Virus record (IMG/VR): IMGVR_UViG_3300025697_000053
Location: 1 to 40,546 of that record
Length of the DNA: 40,546 nt
Origin: a virus
Reading direction: 5' to 3' (one strand)
The notes beneath the pieces are model-generated. The model was given only the letters and a program-made list of their open reading frames with translations, was not told the DNA's origin and ran no database searches. A program made the position numbers and the translations under genes. Below, piece after piece: positions 23,193 through 30,551 of the stretch; the first letter of the stretch is position 1; each line of letters opens with the position of its first letter.

Positions 23193-23339
23193 TTATCTCC
23201 CCGCGAGGTCGCAGTCCTCTGGCCAGACCGACATTTCTGGGTCGTCATCCAGAATAAGACACTGGAATTCATTACCATAGATCCAGTTTTCCCAGTCGCT
23301 ATCGAACCAACCCAGGACTTCTTCGATTTTTTCTTTCAT
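23193..23339 (-). CDS. Small acidic protein (48 aa)
   Basis: An open frame from ATG 23339 to TAA 23193 fills an otherwise empty gap between two genes. The product is acidic and Trp-rich (VLGWFDSDWENWIYGNEF, then LILDDDPE). In-frame ATGs at 23363-23369 could add up to 10 residues and overlap the upstream stop. The ribosome site is weak at either start. Such small acidic early proteins are often DNA mimics or host inhibitors, but that is only a suggestion. Confidence 0.5.
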   Translation of the reverse strand: MKEKIEEVLGWFDSDWENWIYGNEFQCLILDDDPEMSVWPEDCDLAGR

Positions 23340-23352
23340 TTCTTGCGTCTCG

Positions 23353-23733
23353 TTAGAAGACATCATCATTCTCTATCTGAGGAGTGTATCGCCGGTCTAT
23401 GACCAACTCCGTTGGGTTGCTCCCACTCCTCGCCATTTCTAGCCAAACAAACATGCCGTTGTACTTGACCGGCTTACCGAACCAAAGCCGGAATCGGTGT
23501 CCTATCTCCGCAACAGAAGCATCTCTATCCAAGCCGTCTAGATACCATCTCAGCAGAGGGCCGCCGCGCTTACCGCGGCGTCGTCGGAAGATGCCCCAAG
23601 GCAGAGACCGGATCGGGTATCGAGTCAGTCGGGAACCACGGAACTGCAGATATGCTTCTTCCAATACGTCTTCCTTGGTAACCGTGATGACCCAACCCTT
23701 GACTCGCCCGATCTCTGTGTACTCGGCTTTCAT
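23353..23733 (-). CDS. Basic protein of unknown function (126 aa)
   Basis: The start at 23733 (M-K-A-E-Y-T-E) is preferred to the far upstream Met at 23895, which overlaps a membrane-protein gene. The centre is very basic (GIFRRRRGKRGG) and the C-terminus is acidic (IENDDVF). Nucleic-acid binding is plausible. No family recognised. Confidence 0.6.
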   Translation of the reverse strand: MKAEYTEIGRVKGWVITVTKEDVLEEAYLQFRGSRLTRYPIRSLPWGIFRRRRGKRGGPLLRWYLDGLDRDASVAEIGHRFRLWFGKPVKYNGMFVWLEMARSGSNPTELVIDRRYTPQIENDDVF

Positions 23734-23930
23734 GGTTGTGTTCCTTTTTGTGCAGCCTGGGACCAACCTATTAAGCAACCCCCGGTCACGAAAAGGCCGA
23801 AAATTAGCCTTATTAGCACGACGCGGCCGGCCAAAGGGCACAGGTGGTTGACCGGCGCAAAAGCAAAGCCGAAAGCCGACCCAACTAGCATCCAACCAAA
23901 CCTTTCTAAGTCTTTCATCGCTTCTGTCAT
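23730..23930 (-). CDS. Small membrane protein (66 aa)
   Basis: The start at 23930 has AGGAGCAACGAG upstream and overlaps the preceding stop by 4 bp. Two hydrophobic segments are seen (about 14-28 and 35-55). Unknown function; one of four small membrane proteins in a row. Confidence 0.6.
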   Translation of the reverse strand: MTEAMKDLERFGWMLVGSAFGFAFAPVNHLCPLAGRVVLIRLIFGLFVTGGCLIGWSQAAQKGTQP

Positions 23931-24151
23931 CTCGTTGCTCCTGCCATCACCGCCCATGACCAAACGAGGATGAGAGCACCGACTACGAAAACGACGAACG
24001 TCAGGAAATCCCAGAGCTCAGCGGCATCGTTATCGTCATCGGTAGAACCACCCATTGCCCCCTGCATCGGTCTTTTGATTGGCGCGGCGCGCATCCCCAG
24101 GGCTACACCCAATACCGCAAAACCGATAGTCGATGCTAGTGAAAACATCAT
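23927..24151 (-). CDS. Small membrane protein (74 aa)
   Basis: ATG 24151 follows AGTAGGGGG. One hydrophobic helix lies at the N-terminus (about 3-20) and one near the C-terminus (about 50-70), joined by an acidic loop (STDDDNDAAE). Unknown function. Confidence 0.6.
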   Translation of the reverse strand: MMFSLASTIGFAVLGVALGMRAAPIKRPMQGAMGGSTDDDNDAAELWDFLTFVVFVVGALILVWSWAVMAGATR

Positions 24152-24155
24152 CCCC

Positions 24156-24488
24156 CTACTTGATTCTAACCGACACCGACGGGGCCGACTTTGTGAAGGG
24201 AATGCCGTCAACAATCTCGCACTTGTGGCATAGCTCCCTCCAGTCGACGACGACTTTGACAGTTGTGTATCGAGCGATGGTTTCTGCGTTGACGTCATCG
24301 CAGCCCATGGCAGCGGCCTCGTAGTCGAAAGATCTACGCCCCCCGTTGTACTTGGCGGTCACACAGCCGACCACCTGTGTTTTCTTCATGGCCAGCACAG
24401 TGTCTTCGATCTCAGTCATGACGAAGTCGGCCTGTCTTTGTAGCACTTCCCATCTCAACATGCGCATAGCCAACTCTGACGAATTCAT
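24156..24488 (-). CDS. Unknown protein (110 aa)
   Basis: GGAGGGAAAGGAAG precedes the ATG at 24488. The N-terminal 35 residues form a helix; a beta-rich domain follows with G-C-V-T-A-K-Y-N-G-G and C-H-K-C, a possible metal site. It overlaps the preceding stop by 4 bp. Function unknown. Confidence 0.6.
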   Translation of the reverse strand: MNSSELAMRMLRWEVLQRQADFVMTEIEDTVLAMKKTQVVGCVTAKYNGGRRSFDYEAAAMGCDDVNAETIARYTTVKVVVDWRELCHKCEIVDGIPFTKSAPSVSVRIK

Positions 24489-24670
24489 CTTCCTTTCCCT
24501 CCTCTTATGTCTGGTTCACTTCGCGGCGTGTAGATCAACATCGTCCAGCGTTCTGTTTCTTCTTCGTGCTCCGGCGGGGTGACAACCCCGGTTTTTCTTC
24601 TGTCTAGGCTACCTTGGTTGCTGGCAGTGGCCTTGATCACTAATCTTATGTCTGTCAACTTTCTGGCCAT
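24485..24670 (-). CDS. Small basic protein (61 aa)
   Basis: It begins MARKLTDIRLVIKATASNQG, followed by an acidic, then basic stretch and W-T-M-L-I-Y-T-P-R. No good ribosome site precedes it, but it fits the operon spacing on both sides. Function unknown. Confidence 0.5.
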   Translation of the reverse strand: MARKLTDIRLVIKATASNQGSLDRRKTGVVTPPEHEEETERWTMLIYTPRSEPDIRGGKGR

Positions 24671-24676
24671 ATTTGA

Positions 24677-24781
24677 TTAGTCGCTATTGTTCAGAATCCA
24701 GACTACAACACAGAACACGACAACGAAAGCATACATAGCGAAGATGGCGATCAGCTCTTTGATAGTTTCAGTCATGTGCAT
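24677..24781 (-). CDS. Single-pass membrane peptide (34 aa)
   Basis: An ATG at 24781 overlaps the upstream stop (TGATG). The product is almost all one hydrophobic helix (I-F-A-M-Y-A-F-V-V-V-F-C-V-V-V-W-I-L) and ends NNSD. Short membrane peptides like this occur in phage early and lysis regions. Reality rests on tight packing with its neighbours. Confidence 0.5.
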   Translation of the reverse strand: MHMTETIKELIAIFAMYAFVVVFCVVVWILNNSD

Positions 24782-24960
24782 CACAAGACAAGCCAACAAA
24801 CAAGCCCCGCAACTACACAAATGACACACCATACCACGTTCGCCCCGGCATTGCTCTCTGGGCCGGCATGGGATTCTAAGACACTCAAGGCCTCGGCGAT
24901 GACGGCGCAAAAGAAAAACGCGGCAACGCCCCACAAACAAGCAGCTATCGCTTTGCCCAT
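24781..24960 (-). CDS. Small membrane protein (59 aa)
   Basis: An open frame from ATG 24960 to TGA 24781 overlaps the preceding gene by 16 bp and the next start by 1 to 3 bp. Two hydrophobic helices (about 4-27 and 42-59) flank a short hydrophilic loop (ESHAGPESNAG). GGGGGACC lies upstream. Function unknown. Confidence 0.6.
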   Translation of the reverse strand: MGKAIAACLWGVAAFFFCAVIAEALSVLESHAGPESNAGANVVWCVICVVAGLVCWLVL

Positions 24961-25334
24961 ATTAGGTCCCCCCAGATGGTGTCATCGTCCCTGTAGGTGG
25001 TGTGGGCGTCCCCAGACGGCATCGACTTCTCGCTGGTGTACTGGCATTCCTCCAGCTCCTTTAGCAAAGCACAAAGGGCATGTTCAACGACATCCATAGC
25101 AAACAACGCGGCGAAGACGCGAGGGCGGCGGTCGTTGCCGCTGATGGTGTACGCTTCTGCGAGTAGCGTTTGTTTCGCCCCTCTGTTTGCTTGGCGGACT
25201 TTGATAACGCTCTTCACGAAAAGCTCGCGCGGTGTCAGCTCCCGGAACAACCCTAATTCGATGCCCTTCTGGACAAACGCGACATGCTCTTCTAGCTCTT
25301 GTTCCATCCTCTTCTCTTCTGTGTTTTTCATCAT
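24945..25334 (-). CDS. Unknown helical protein (129 aa)
   Basis: ATG 25334 is preceded by AGGAGGAAG, directly downstream of a phage-type promoter. The N-terminus is a charged helix (TEEKRMEQELEEHVAFVQKG). The middle contains FAALFAMDVVEHALCALL and the C-terminus is acidic (DDDTIWGDL). No motif recognised. Confidence 0.65.
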   Translation of the reverse strand: MMKNTEEKRMEQELEEHVAFVQKGIELGLFRELTPRELFVKSVIKVRQANRGAKQTLLAEAYTISGNDRRPRVFAALFAMDVVEHALCALLKELEECQYTSEKSMPSGDAHTTYRDDDTIWGDLIWAKR

Positions 25335-25350
25335 CTTCCTCCTATCTTGT

Positions 25351-25380
25351 ATGTTTCTTAGAAATGTCTCTCACGGAGTA
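25351..25380 (-). promoter_or_regulatory. Phage-type promoter upstream of the 129-aa gene
   Basis: TACTCCG (25374-25380), 15-nt spacer, AGAAACAT (25351-25358). GATAGGAGGAAGATG follows, giving a leader of about 9 nt made almost only of the ribosome site. Confidence 0.85.
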
Positions 25381-25387
25381 TCTAGTC

Positions 25388-25723
25388 CTAGTCTCCTCGC
25401 CCCGGCCATTGCGGTTCGTCACAGGGCGGGTCTTCCACCGCAAAATTGCTCGGAATCTGTGCTATGAAGCGTATCAACCCCGCGAGCTCTTTTCCGTGTT
25501 TTGCCAAAGCTTGTCGAACGGAAAGGAAACGGGGTGCGTACAGCCAGTCTGGGACCAACATTCCCCAGTCGGCTATTTCTTTCTCGGCATAAGCCAGCTT
25601 CGTCTCGGCTTCGGCAATCCTCATAAGTGCGTGTAGGCGGTGGGCTTCTGCTGTCTTGGCTTTCATCGCATCCCCTTTTGCTACGACACGATCGAATACT
25701 ACATACTCTGGTTTACCATTCAT
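25388..25723 (-). CDS. Unknown helical protein (111 aa)
   Basis: ATG 25723 overlaps the upstream gene by 11 bp; a TTG at 25732 is a possible earlier start. GAGGAG lies 10-12 bases upstream. The centre looks helical (AEAHRLHALMRIAEAETKLA) and the C-terminus is Pro-rich. No family recognised. Confidence 0.6.
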   Translation of the reverse strand: MNGKPEYVVFDRVVAKGDAMKAKTAEAHRLHALMRIAEAETKLAYAEKEIADWGMLVPDWLYAPRFLSVRQALAKHGKELAGLIRFIAQIPSNFAVEDPPCDEPQWPGRGD

Positions 25724-26285
25724 TATAATCAAACTCCTCTTTTCCTATGTCTTCAAGGATCTTTGCGATTTCTTGAGTGCTCTTCTCTTTGACTTGCCCG
25801 CCACGGGCTTTCATATTGACATAGCGTTCTACGATGGTTTCTTCTGACATGCCTTGCTCTAACCGGCGCTTGACGGCTTGATAGATGCCTTGGTCCTTCT
25901 TCACTTCGTCAAGAGGAACGGCGGTTATCACAGTGAAAATAGAGCGGGGCGAGTAAACGTCAAAGCGTTTTCGTCCGGCTGTCTGTTCAGCGACAAGCCA
26001 CTGCATGCGTTCGATTACCCGATCCGCGCTCCCAAGCTCTTCGAGACACTCCTTTGCGACCTTGACCCAGTACAGCCGTTTTCCCCTGGAACGGGGCGGC
26101 GCGAGGTTGAAGAGCTGGCCAAATTCCTCCAGTATTCTGATAACGTCTACGCCGTAGCTCCTCCAGGTGGAATATCGATACTTCTCGCTTTTGTTGTGGA
26201 ATTTTCCGAGAGCGGCAAGGATTTCAGCATCTCTTGAGCCTCTTCTGTTGATTTCTGTCTTTCCTTCGTCTCTTCCTTGTGCCAT
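25713..26285 (-). CDS. Unknown charged protein overlapping the initiator gene (190 aa)
   Basis: ATG 26285 with GGAGG 11 bases upstream is the best start; no later Met keeps the folded part. The protein is helical and charged, with Y-S-T-W-R-S-Y-G-V-D-V-I and YSPRSIFTVITAVPLDEVKK. It overlaps the winged-helix gene by 139 bp in another frame. It may be a replication accessory (helicase loader or initiator partner) judged by place only. Confidence 0.6.
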   Translation of the reverse strand: MAQGRDEGKTEINRRGSRDAEILAALGKFHNKSEKYRYSTWRSYGVDVIRILEEFGQLFNLAPPRSRGKRLYWVKVAKECLEELGSADRVIERMQWLVAEQTAGRKRFDVYSPRSIFTVITAVPLDEVKKDQGIYQAVKRRLEQGMSEETIVERYVNMKARGGQVKEKSTQEIAKILEDIGKEEFDYNEW

Positions 26286-26890
26286 AAGATGTTCACCCTC
26301 CTCAGGTTTGGTATTCCCCAACAAACCGTCTCTCCGGGTATTCGTTCCAGTCTCTCAAGTAAGCCCAACGCAGATAGCCGGCCAAACGATTGTCGTACTC
26401 CACTCGGGTTTCGTCCCAGAAAATCAGCAAGCCAAACCGTGCCTCGATGATAAATCTCGTATGCGCCCCCTTCCTTGTACTGTCCTTTGGTCTGGACAAG
26501 AACGCCCAAGAGCGTGATGCGGTCCCAGGTCGAGAGCAACTTCAGCTTCACGACTATTTGCGGTATCTTTGCCCACCCTCTTTTCTCCCCACTTTTGACA
26601 ACGATGGTGTGGTATCCCCAATTACCAGTCGGCGCGGGTTGCAACCATCGTTTCACCAAACCAGCTTCCTCTAGTTGCTTGTGGGCGCGGCTAACAGTTC
26701 CCGTAGCTTTTCCCAGCTCTCGTGCTATCGTGACGTGGGACTTACAACAAACATTGCCCCCGGCCCAACCACAAAAGAAGACGTACAGCAAAGCGGCGTG
26801 CTGGCTAATACTTCCTTCTCGCAGGTGCGCCCACATAGAATCCGGCACCCGGGCATAACGGTCGAATTTGAAGTCTCTAGCATCTCCCAT
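26147..26890 (-). CDS. Winged-helix replication initiator-like protein (247 aa)
   Basis: Residues 17-85 form a winged helix of the HTH_36 type: S-Q-H-A-A-L-L-Y-V-F-F, then V-T-I-A-R-E-L-G-K-A-T-G-T-V-S-R and L-E-E-A-G-L-V-K-R-W. Residues 130-200 look like a second winged helix (LADFLGRNPSGVRQSFGRL). Two such domains are typical of phage replisome organisers and plasmid Rep proteins. Its gene starts beside 22-bp repeats that could be its iterons. It is the first gene of the minus operon, behind a phage-type promoter with AGGAGG in a leader of about 10 nt. Confidence 0.7.
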   Translation of the reverse strand: MGDARDFKFDRYARVPDSMWAHLREGSISQHAALLYVFFCGWAGGNVCCKSHVTIARELGKATGTVSRAHKQLEEAGLVKRWLQPAPTGNWGYHTIVVKSGEKRGWAKIPQIVVKLKLLSTWDRITLLGVLVQTKGQYKEGGAYEIYHRGTVWLADFLGRNPSGVRQSFGRLSALGLLERLERIPGETVCWGIPNLRRVNILWHKEETKERQKSTEEAQEMLKSLPLSENSTTKARSIDIPPGGATA

Positions 26891-26908
26891 TCGTTCCTCC
26901 TATCCATC

Positions 26909-26938
26909 ACATTTCTCGAAGATGCCCTGAACGGAGTA
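26909..26938 (-). promoter_or_regulatory. Phage-type promoter of the minus operon
   Basis: TACTCCG (26932-26938), 15-nt spacer, AGAAATGT (26909-26916), then GATGGATAGGAGGAACGA and the ATG of the initiator-like gene. Confidence 0.85.
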
Positions 26939-26953
26939 CCGAGAAGACAACAA

Positions 26954-27008
26954 ACGCGCACCCGACATTAGTCTTACGCGCACCCGACATTAGTCTTACG
27001 CGCACCCG
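26954..27008. repeat. 22-bp tandem repeats (2.5 copies), candidate iterons
   Basis: Two exact 22-bp units starting ACGCGCACCCG lie at 26954-26975 and 26976-26997; a third, partial one (11 bp) lies at 26998-27008. Further ACGCG boxes occur at about 27104-27128, and a 10-bp AAGAGAAAAC-type repeat at about 27025-27048. The region lies between divergent promoters beside the initiator-like gene. The 387-bp gap 26891-27277 has no supportable gene. Confidence 0.8.
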
Positions 27009-27197
27009 GTAGTCATAGATACTAGAGAAAACAAGAGAAAACAAGAGACCCGCCGTGAGTACAGGCGAATGTCATCAAAAGCCCAAAACCGAAAAGCAAA
27101 CGCGGCATACAAACGCGATAACGCGCATCAACCGGTGTTCGCTGGCAGCTAGGTTCTCTAGAGTTGCTCCGGTCCCGCCTCCGAGCTCGCTGGTAAG

Positions 27198-27227
27198 TAC
27201 TCCGCCAGATGCACAGCAGAGAAATGT
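27198..27227 (+). promoter_or_regulatory. Phage-type promoter of the late plus operon
   Basis: TACTCCG (27198-27204), 15-nt spacer, AGAAATGT (27220-27227), then AGAAAATAG. It faces the tRNA-Trp and terminase genes and is divergent from the copy at 26909. Confidence 0.85.
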
Positions 27228-27277
27228 AGAAAATAGACAGGGGAGGCGTGACCAAGAAGGGAAATGCCCAACAACAT

Positions 27278-27349
27278 AGGCCGGTAGCCTAATCGGCAGG
27301 GCAACGGTCTCCAAAACCGTAGATGCAGGTTCGACCCCTGTCCGGCCTG
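27278..27349 (+). tRNA. tRNA-Trp (anticodon CCA)
   Basis: A 7-bp acceptor stem (AGGCCGG with CCGGCCT), D arm, anticodon arm ACGGT-CTCCAAA-ACCGT with CCA in the loop, short variable loop and T arm with TTCGACC form a full cloverleaf of 72 nt. The 3' CCA is not encoded. It lies between the late promoter and terS and would be cut from the late transcript. Phages often carry tRNAs that match their codon needs; Trp is frequent in these proteins. Confidence 0.92.
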
Positions 27350-27401
27350 TCAAACCACCGTTGGAAGCGCTTCCACTAACACGCAATGCGAGAGTATACT
27401 A

Positions 27402-28022
27402 ATGGGACTCCAAAGAGGACCGAAATCGGGAATAGAGAAAGCGGCGACACGCCGACCTAAGTCTCTAGCTTTGCGCATCAAGGGCAAAAGCTATCGCGCT
27501 ATCGCGGCCGAGCTGGGGATTGGTATCCGCACGGCATATACCGATGTTCAGAGGTCGTTGCAGCAGCACGCCAAAATGGAAGCGAAGCTGGCAGCCGACT
27601 ACTTGCGTCTGGAGCTCCACCGGCTTGACGTAGCGCAGGAGGCCATTTGGGATAAGGTAACAGAGGGCGGGCTGGGCGCGGTGCAGACGTTTGTGAGCCT
27701 ATCCAGTCAGCGATCAAAGCTACTTGCTCTCTATGCTCCAACTGAGGTTCTCGTTGCTGGGCCAGACGGCGGACCGGTCGTCATGGAAGTCGACGATAGC
27801 GGCCAAGCGTTGGCCGAGGTGCTGGCCATCCTGGAGCGAGCGGGGGTCATCGGAGCACCAAAGACGGGGGGAAATAATGAGCAGGACGACCAGGCATTGG
27901 ACGTCGTTGCAGGATCGTTGGAGGAGACCGTGGCCACCAACGGAACGCAAGAAGTGGAAGACGACCCGGACGAGCCAAGAGGCCCAGAGACACTCGGAGA
28001 GTCTACGGGCGGCTGGATTTGA
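27402..28022 (+). CDS. terS: Terminase small subunit (206 aa)
   Basis: An N-terminal helix-turn-helix (LRIKGKSYRAIAAELGI then R-T-A-Y-T-D-V) is followed by a helical middle and an acidic tail. It lies directly before the large terminase, and its stop overlaps the TerL start (TTGA). It should recognise the packaging site, which often lies within or near this gene. The start is the first ATG after the tRNA; the ribosome site is weak. Confidence 0.85.
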   Translation: MGLQRGPKSGIEKAATRRPKSLALRIKGKSYRAIAAELGIGIRTAYTDVQRSLQQHAKMEAKLAADYLRLELHRLDVAQEAIWDKVTEGGLGAVQTFVSLSSQRSKLLALYAPTEVLVAGPDGGPVVMEVDDSGQALAEVLAILERAGVIGAPKTGGNNEQDDQALDVVAGSLEETVATNGTQEVEDDPDEPRGPETLGESTGGWI

Positions 28023-29350
28023 ACCAGATAGGAGCGTGGGCGCAGGTACTAAAGCAGAACCCTGGCATCGCCCAAGAGCTCCGTGCGGCGATTTCTCCAC
28101 GAATGACGCGATGGTCGTCGATACAGACACCGACCATCAAGCAAGCGGCGTTTCTGGCGCTCCCCCACAGGGAGGCATTTTACGGCGGGGCGGCCGGCGG
28201 GGGAAAGAGCTCAGCTCTCCTGATGGCGGCTTTGCAATATGTGGACATCCCAGGATATGCGGCACTTCTCCTTCGGCGGACGTACACCGACCTGACACTG
28301 CCTGACTCGTTAATGTCTCGTGCTAGGAGCTGGCTACAGCGGACGGGGGCCAAGTGGACAGAACGAGAGAAGACGTGGACATTCCCTTCGGGGGCAACAC
28401 TATCGTTTGGTTACCTGCAGAGGGCCGGGGATCGCTACCGTTATCAGTCGGCGGCATTTCAGTTCATCGGCTTCGACGAGCTGACTCAGTTTCCTGAGAT
28501 CTCCTACACCTACCTATTCAGCCGTCTCCGGCGCTTGAAGGGCTTCAACGTACCAGTACGCATGAGGTCGGCTAGCAACCCGGGCAACATCGGGCACGAG
28601 TGGGTTAGGCAGCGCTTCCTCATCGAGGGACGAGACAAGGGGCGTATCTTCATTCCTGCAAAGCTAGAAGACAACCCGCATCTGGACCAAGCCGAGTACA
28701 TCGCGTCGCTTATGGAGCTGGACCCCGTGACCAGGGCGCAGCTACTCGCAGGCGACTGGACAGCCAGGCAGACCGGTGGCTTCTTCCCCCGTGAGTGCTT
28801 TGGCCTCATAGCGAAAACGCCCAAGCGGTGGGAGGCGATCGTACGGTTCTGGGACCTAGCGGCTACCGAACCAAAGCCAGGCAAAGACCCAGACAGGACA
28901 TGCGGCTATTTGGTGAGCGTGAACAAAAAGGGCATCTACACAATACACCATGTTGTCAGGATGCGGGGCACTCCTGCAGCGGTCGAGGATGTGGTGGGCC
29001 AGACTGCTAGGCTTGATGGCCGGGAAGTCCCCATACGGATGGAACAAGAGCCGGGTGCGTCAGGGAAGTCGCTAATCAGCTCCTATCGGCGGCGGGTGTT
29101 ACAGGGTTACAACTTCCGGGGCATTCCCAGTGTTGGCAATAAGGTCGTCCGGGCTGGCCCGGTGTCGTCGGAGCAAGCCGCGGGGAACATACGCGTGCTG
29201 TTAGCTCCCTGGACAACAGAGATACTAGATGCGCTGGAGGCTTTCCCGCATGGCGCACACGACGACGATGCCGACGCTCTGTCTGGAGCATACAATTGGC
29301 TAGCAACGAAGGGTTTGCCTGCCCTAGTAATCGAGGACTTTTATCTCTAA
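28019..29350 (+). CDS. terL: Terminase large subunit (443 aa)
   Basis: The ATPase shows a Walker A-like motif (FYGGAAGGGKSS near residue 55), Walker B F-I-G-F-D-E-L-T-Q and the coupling motif S-N-P-G-N. The RNase H-like nuclease has R-F-W-D-L-A near residue 279, and a late acidic cluster (HDDDADAL) supplies further metal ligands. Complete length for a phage packaging motor. The start is TTG 28019, coupled to the TerS stop. Confidence 0.95.
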   Translation: MNQIGAWAQVLKQNPGIAQELRAAISPRMTRWSSIQTPTIKQAAFLALPHREAFYGGAAGGGKSSALLMAALQYVDIPGYAALLLRRTYTDLTLPDSLMSRARSWLQRTGAKWTEREKTWTFPSGATLSFGYLQRAGDRYRYQSAAFQFIGFDELTQFPEISYTYLFSRLRRLKGFNVPVRMRSASNPGNIGHEWVRQRFLIEGRDKGRIFIPAKLEDNPHLDQAEYIASLMELDPVTRAQLLAGDWTARQTGGFFPRECFGLIAKTPKRWEAIVRFWDLAATEPKPGKDPDRTCGYLVSVNKKGIYTIHHVVRMRGTPAAVEDVVGQTARLDGREVPIRMEQEPGASGKSLISSYRRRVLQGYNFRGIPSVGNKVVRAGPVSSEQAAGNIRVLLAPWTTEILDALEAFPHGAHDDDADALSGAYNWLATKGLPALVIEDFYL

Positions 29351-29895
29351 TGATGCAAAGCCAGATGGTTGCCGTCTCAGGCAAATGGGCAAGACACCTG
29401 TTCGACTGCTCCGTTGAACACATTTTGGAACACTGCCACGGGGGATGCTGCGAAGGGGCAAACGGGATAATGGTTTGTCTTTTGCCCGCGGAGGTTGTAA
29501 AGCAAGAAGCGGCGGGGTTTGCGACGAACGGTGAGCTCCTGCTTCGCGATACTGTGACGGGGAAATGCCCACACAAGCTAGCTAGCGGCCTTTGCGCGGT
29601 ACACGACACAGACCTCAAGCCGTTTGGGTGCATTGCTTCACCGTTCACGCTGAATAGGAACGATACGTTGATCGTCCGGTATCGGTATTCACGGATGGAA
29701 TGCCATGGCGAAGGGAAACCTGCTTACGTAGTATTCAGGTCGTCTCTTGATTTATTGTTTGGCGTCGACGAAGCGGAGAGGGTTTGTGCTGAGTTGGCTA
29801 AAGGTGTGGACAGGGTAAGGGCAGAAATGCCTAGGCAGTCGTACGAGAACCTCAAGTATCTGGACGCCATGAAGACTCCGGGAGGGGGAAAATGA
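29350..29895 (+). CDS. YkgJ-like cysteine-cluster protein (181 aa)
   Basis: The start at 29350 overlaps the TerL stop (TAATG); an open frame extends upstream into terL. Cys residues occur as C-H-G-G-C-C near 32, then G-K-C-P-H-K and G-L-C-A-V-H-D followed by P-F-G-C and PF. This order is that of the YkgJ/CxxCxxCC family, thought to bind Zn or Fe-S. A tyrosine-rich and helical C-terminus follows. Its role between packaging genes and portal is unknown. Confidence 0.7.
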   Translation: MMQSQMVAVSGKWARHLFDCSVEHILEHCHGGCCEGANGIMVCLLPAEVVKQEAAGFATNGELLLRDTVTGKCPHKLASGLCAVHDTDLKPFGCIASPFTLNRNDTLIVRYRYSRMECHGEGKPAYVVFRSSLDLLFGVDEAERVCAELAKGVDRVRAEMPRQSYENLKYLDAMKTPGGGK

Positions 29896-30116
29896 AAGAC
29901 GGAATGGAACGAGCAAACGGGCTGGCAGAGGAGACTATGGATTTTTTGGGTGACGCAGTGGAATCGCTTCTTGATTTCTTCATTACGGTGGTGGCGGGGC
30001 TGATCGTCCTGTTCGTCCATATAATAATGAGCGTCATAGGCTTCATCCTCAGCTTGATATTCAGCTTTGTGGGGCTAGTCTTTGACGTCTTTGACGTGTT
30101 CGACGGTGCGCGGTAG
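29892..30116 (+). CDS. Small membrane protein (74 aa)
   Basis: The ATG overlaps the preceding stop by 4 bp and GGAGGGGG lies upstream. Residues 1-25 are acidic and helical; 30-70 contain a long hydrophobic region that could cross the membrane twice. Unknown function; late expression suggests a role in lysis or assembly at the membrane. Confidence 0.6.
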   Translation: MKDGMERANGLAEETMDFLGDAVESLLDFFITVVAGLIVLFVHIIMSVIGFILSLIFSFVGLVFDVFDVFDGAR

Positions 30117-30403
30117 TGGTGGCTGATAGCAATTTCACGATCCGGCTGGACGATGGGCGGGAGGCTGAATGCGAAGAGGCTGATATCCGGGAATACTTGA
30201 ATTGCGCGATAAGCGCTGGGTTGGTAAGCGGCGTTGGCCCCGACGATCTCTATTTCCGGTTTGAGCGGCCCGAGGACGGCGAAGAGGCGCTCACCATTTT
30301 CATGCGCCCCGACGAGATGATCGCTTTTATCTCTGTGTGTAGCGGGGCGCTTTGGTTGCAGCAGGTACGCATCTTGGAGCTGGCGGGGGGAGGAAAGCTA
30401 TGA
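30116..30403 (+). CDS. Acidic protein of unknown function (95 aa)
   Basis: A GTG at 30116 overlaps the preceding stop by 1 bp. The protein is acidic, with an N-terminal beta-like part (NFTIRLDDGREAECEEADIR) and a C-terminal helix. No family recognised. Confidence 0.6.
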   Translation: MVADSNFTIRLDDGREAECEEADIREYLNCAISAGLVSGVGPDDLYFRFERPEDGEEALTIFMRPDEMIAFISVCSGALWLQQVRILELAGGGKL

Positions 30404-30540
30404 AGACTGTTACCACACAGGGGCAGATGCAAGAGGTAGCTAGACTGCTAGGCATCATTCTGCGCTTGACTTTGCGGACAACATATCTCGGCTTGAAAGA
30501 GCTTGCTCAGTGGGCCTACAAGAAGATCGCCAAACGGTAG
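30400..30540 (+). CDS. Small basic protein (46 aa)
   Basis: ATG 30400 follows GGGGGGAGGAAAGCT and overlaps the upstream stop by 4 bp. It is basic and amphipathic (LLGIILRLTLRTTYLGLKEL). Unknown function. Confidence 0.6.
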   Translation: MKTVTTQGQMQEVARLLGIILRLTLRTTYLGLKELAQWAYKKIAKR

Positions 30541-30551
30541 GGGGTGTTCGC

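Noticed and set aside
26954-27008. Short tandem repeats as a CRISPR array
   Set aside because: The repeats touch each other with no spacers, and there are only two full units and no cas genes.
27075-27386. Minus-strand ORF of 103 codons across the tRNA
   Set aside because: It is the antisense translation of tRNA-Trp and the control region; such artefact ORFs are common over tRNA genes.
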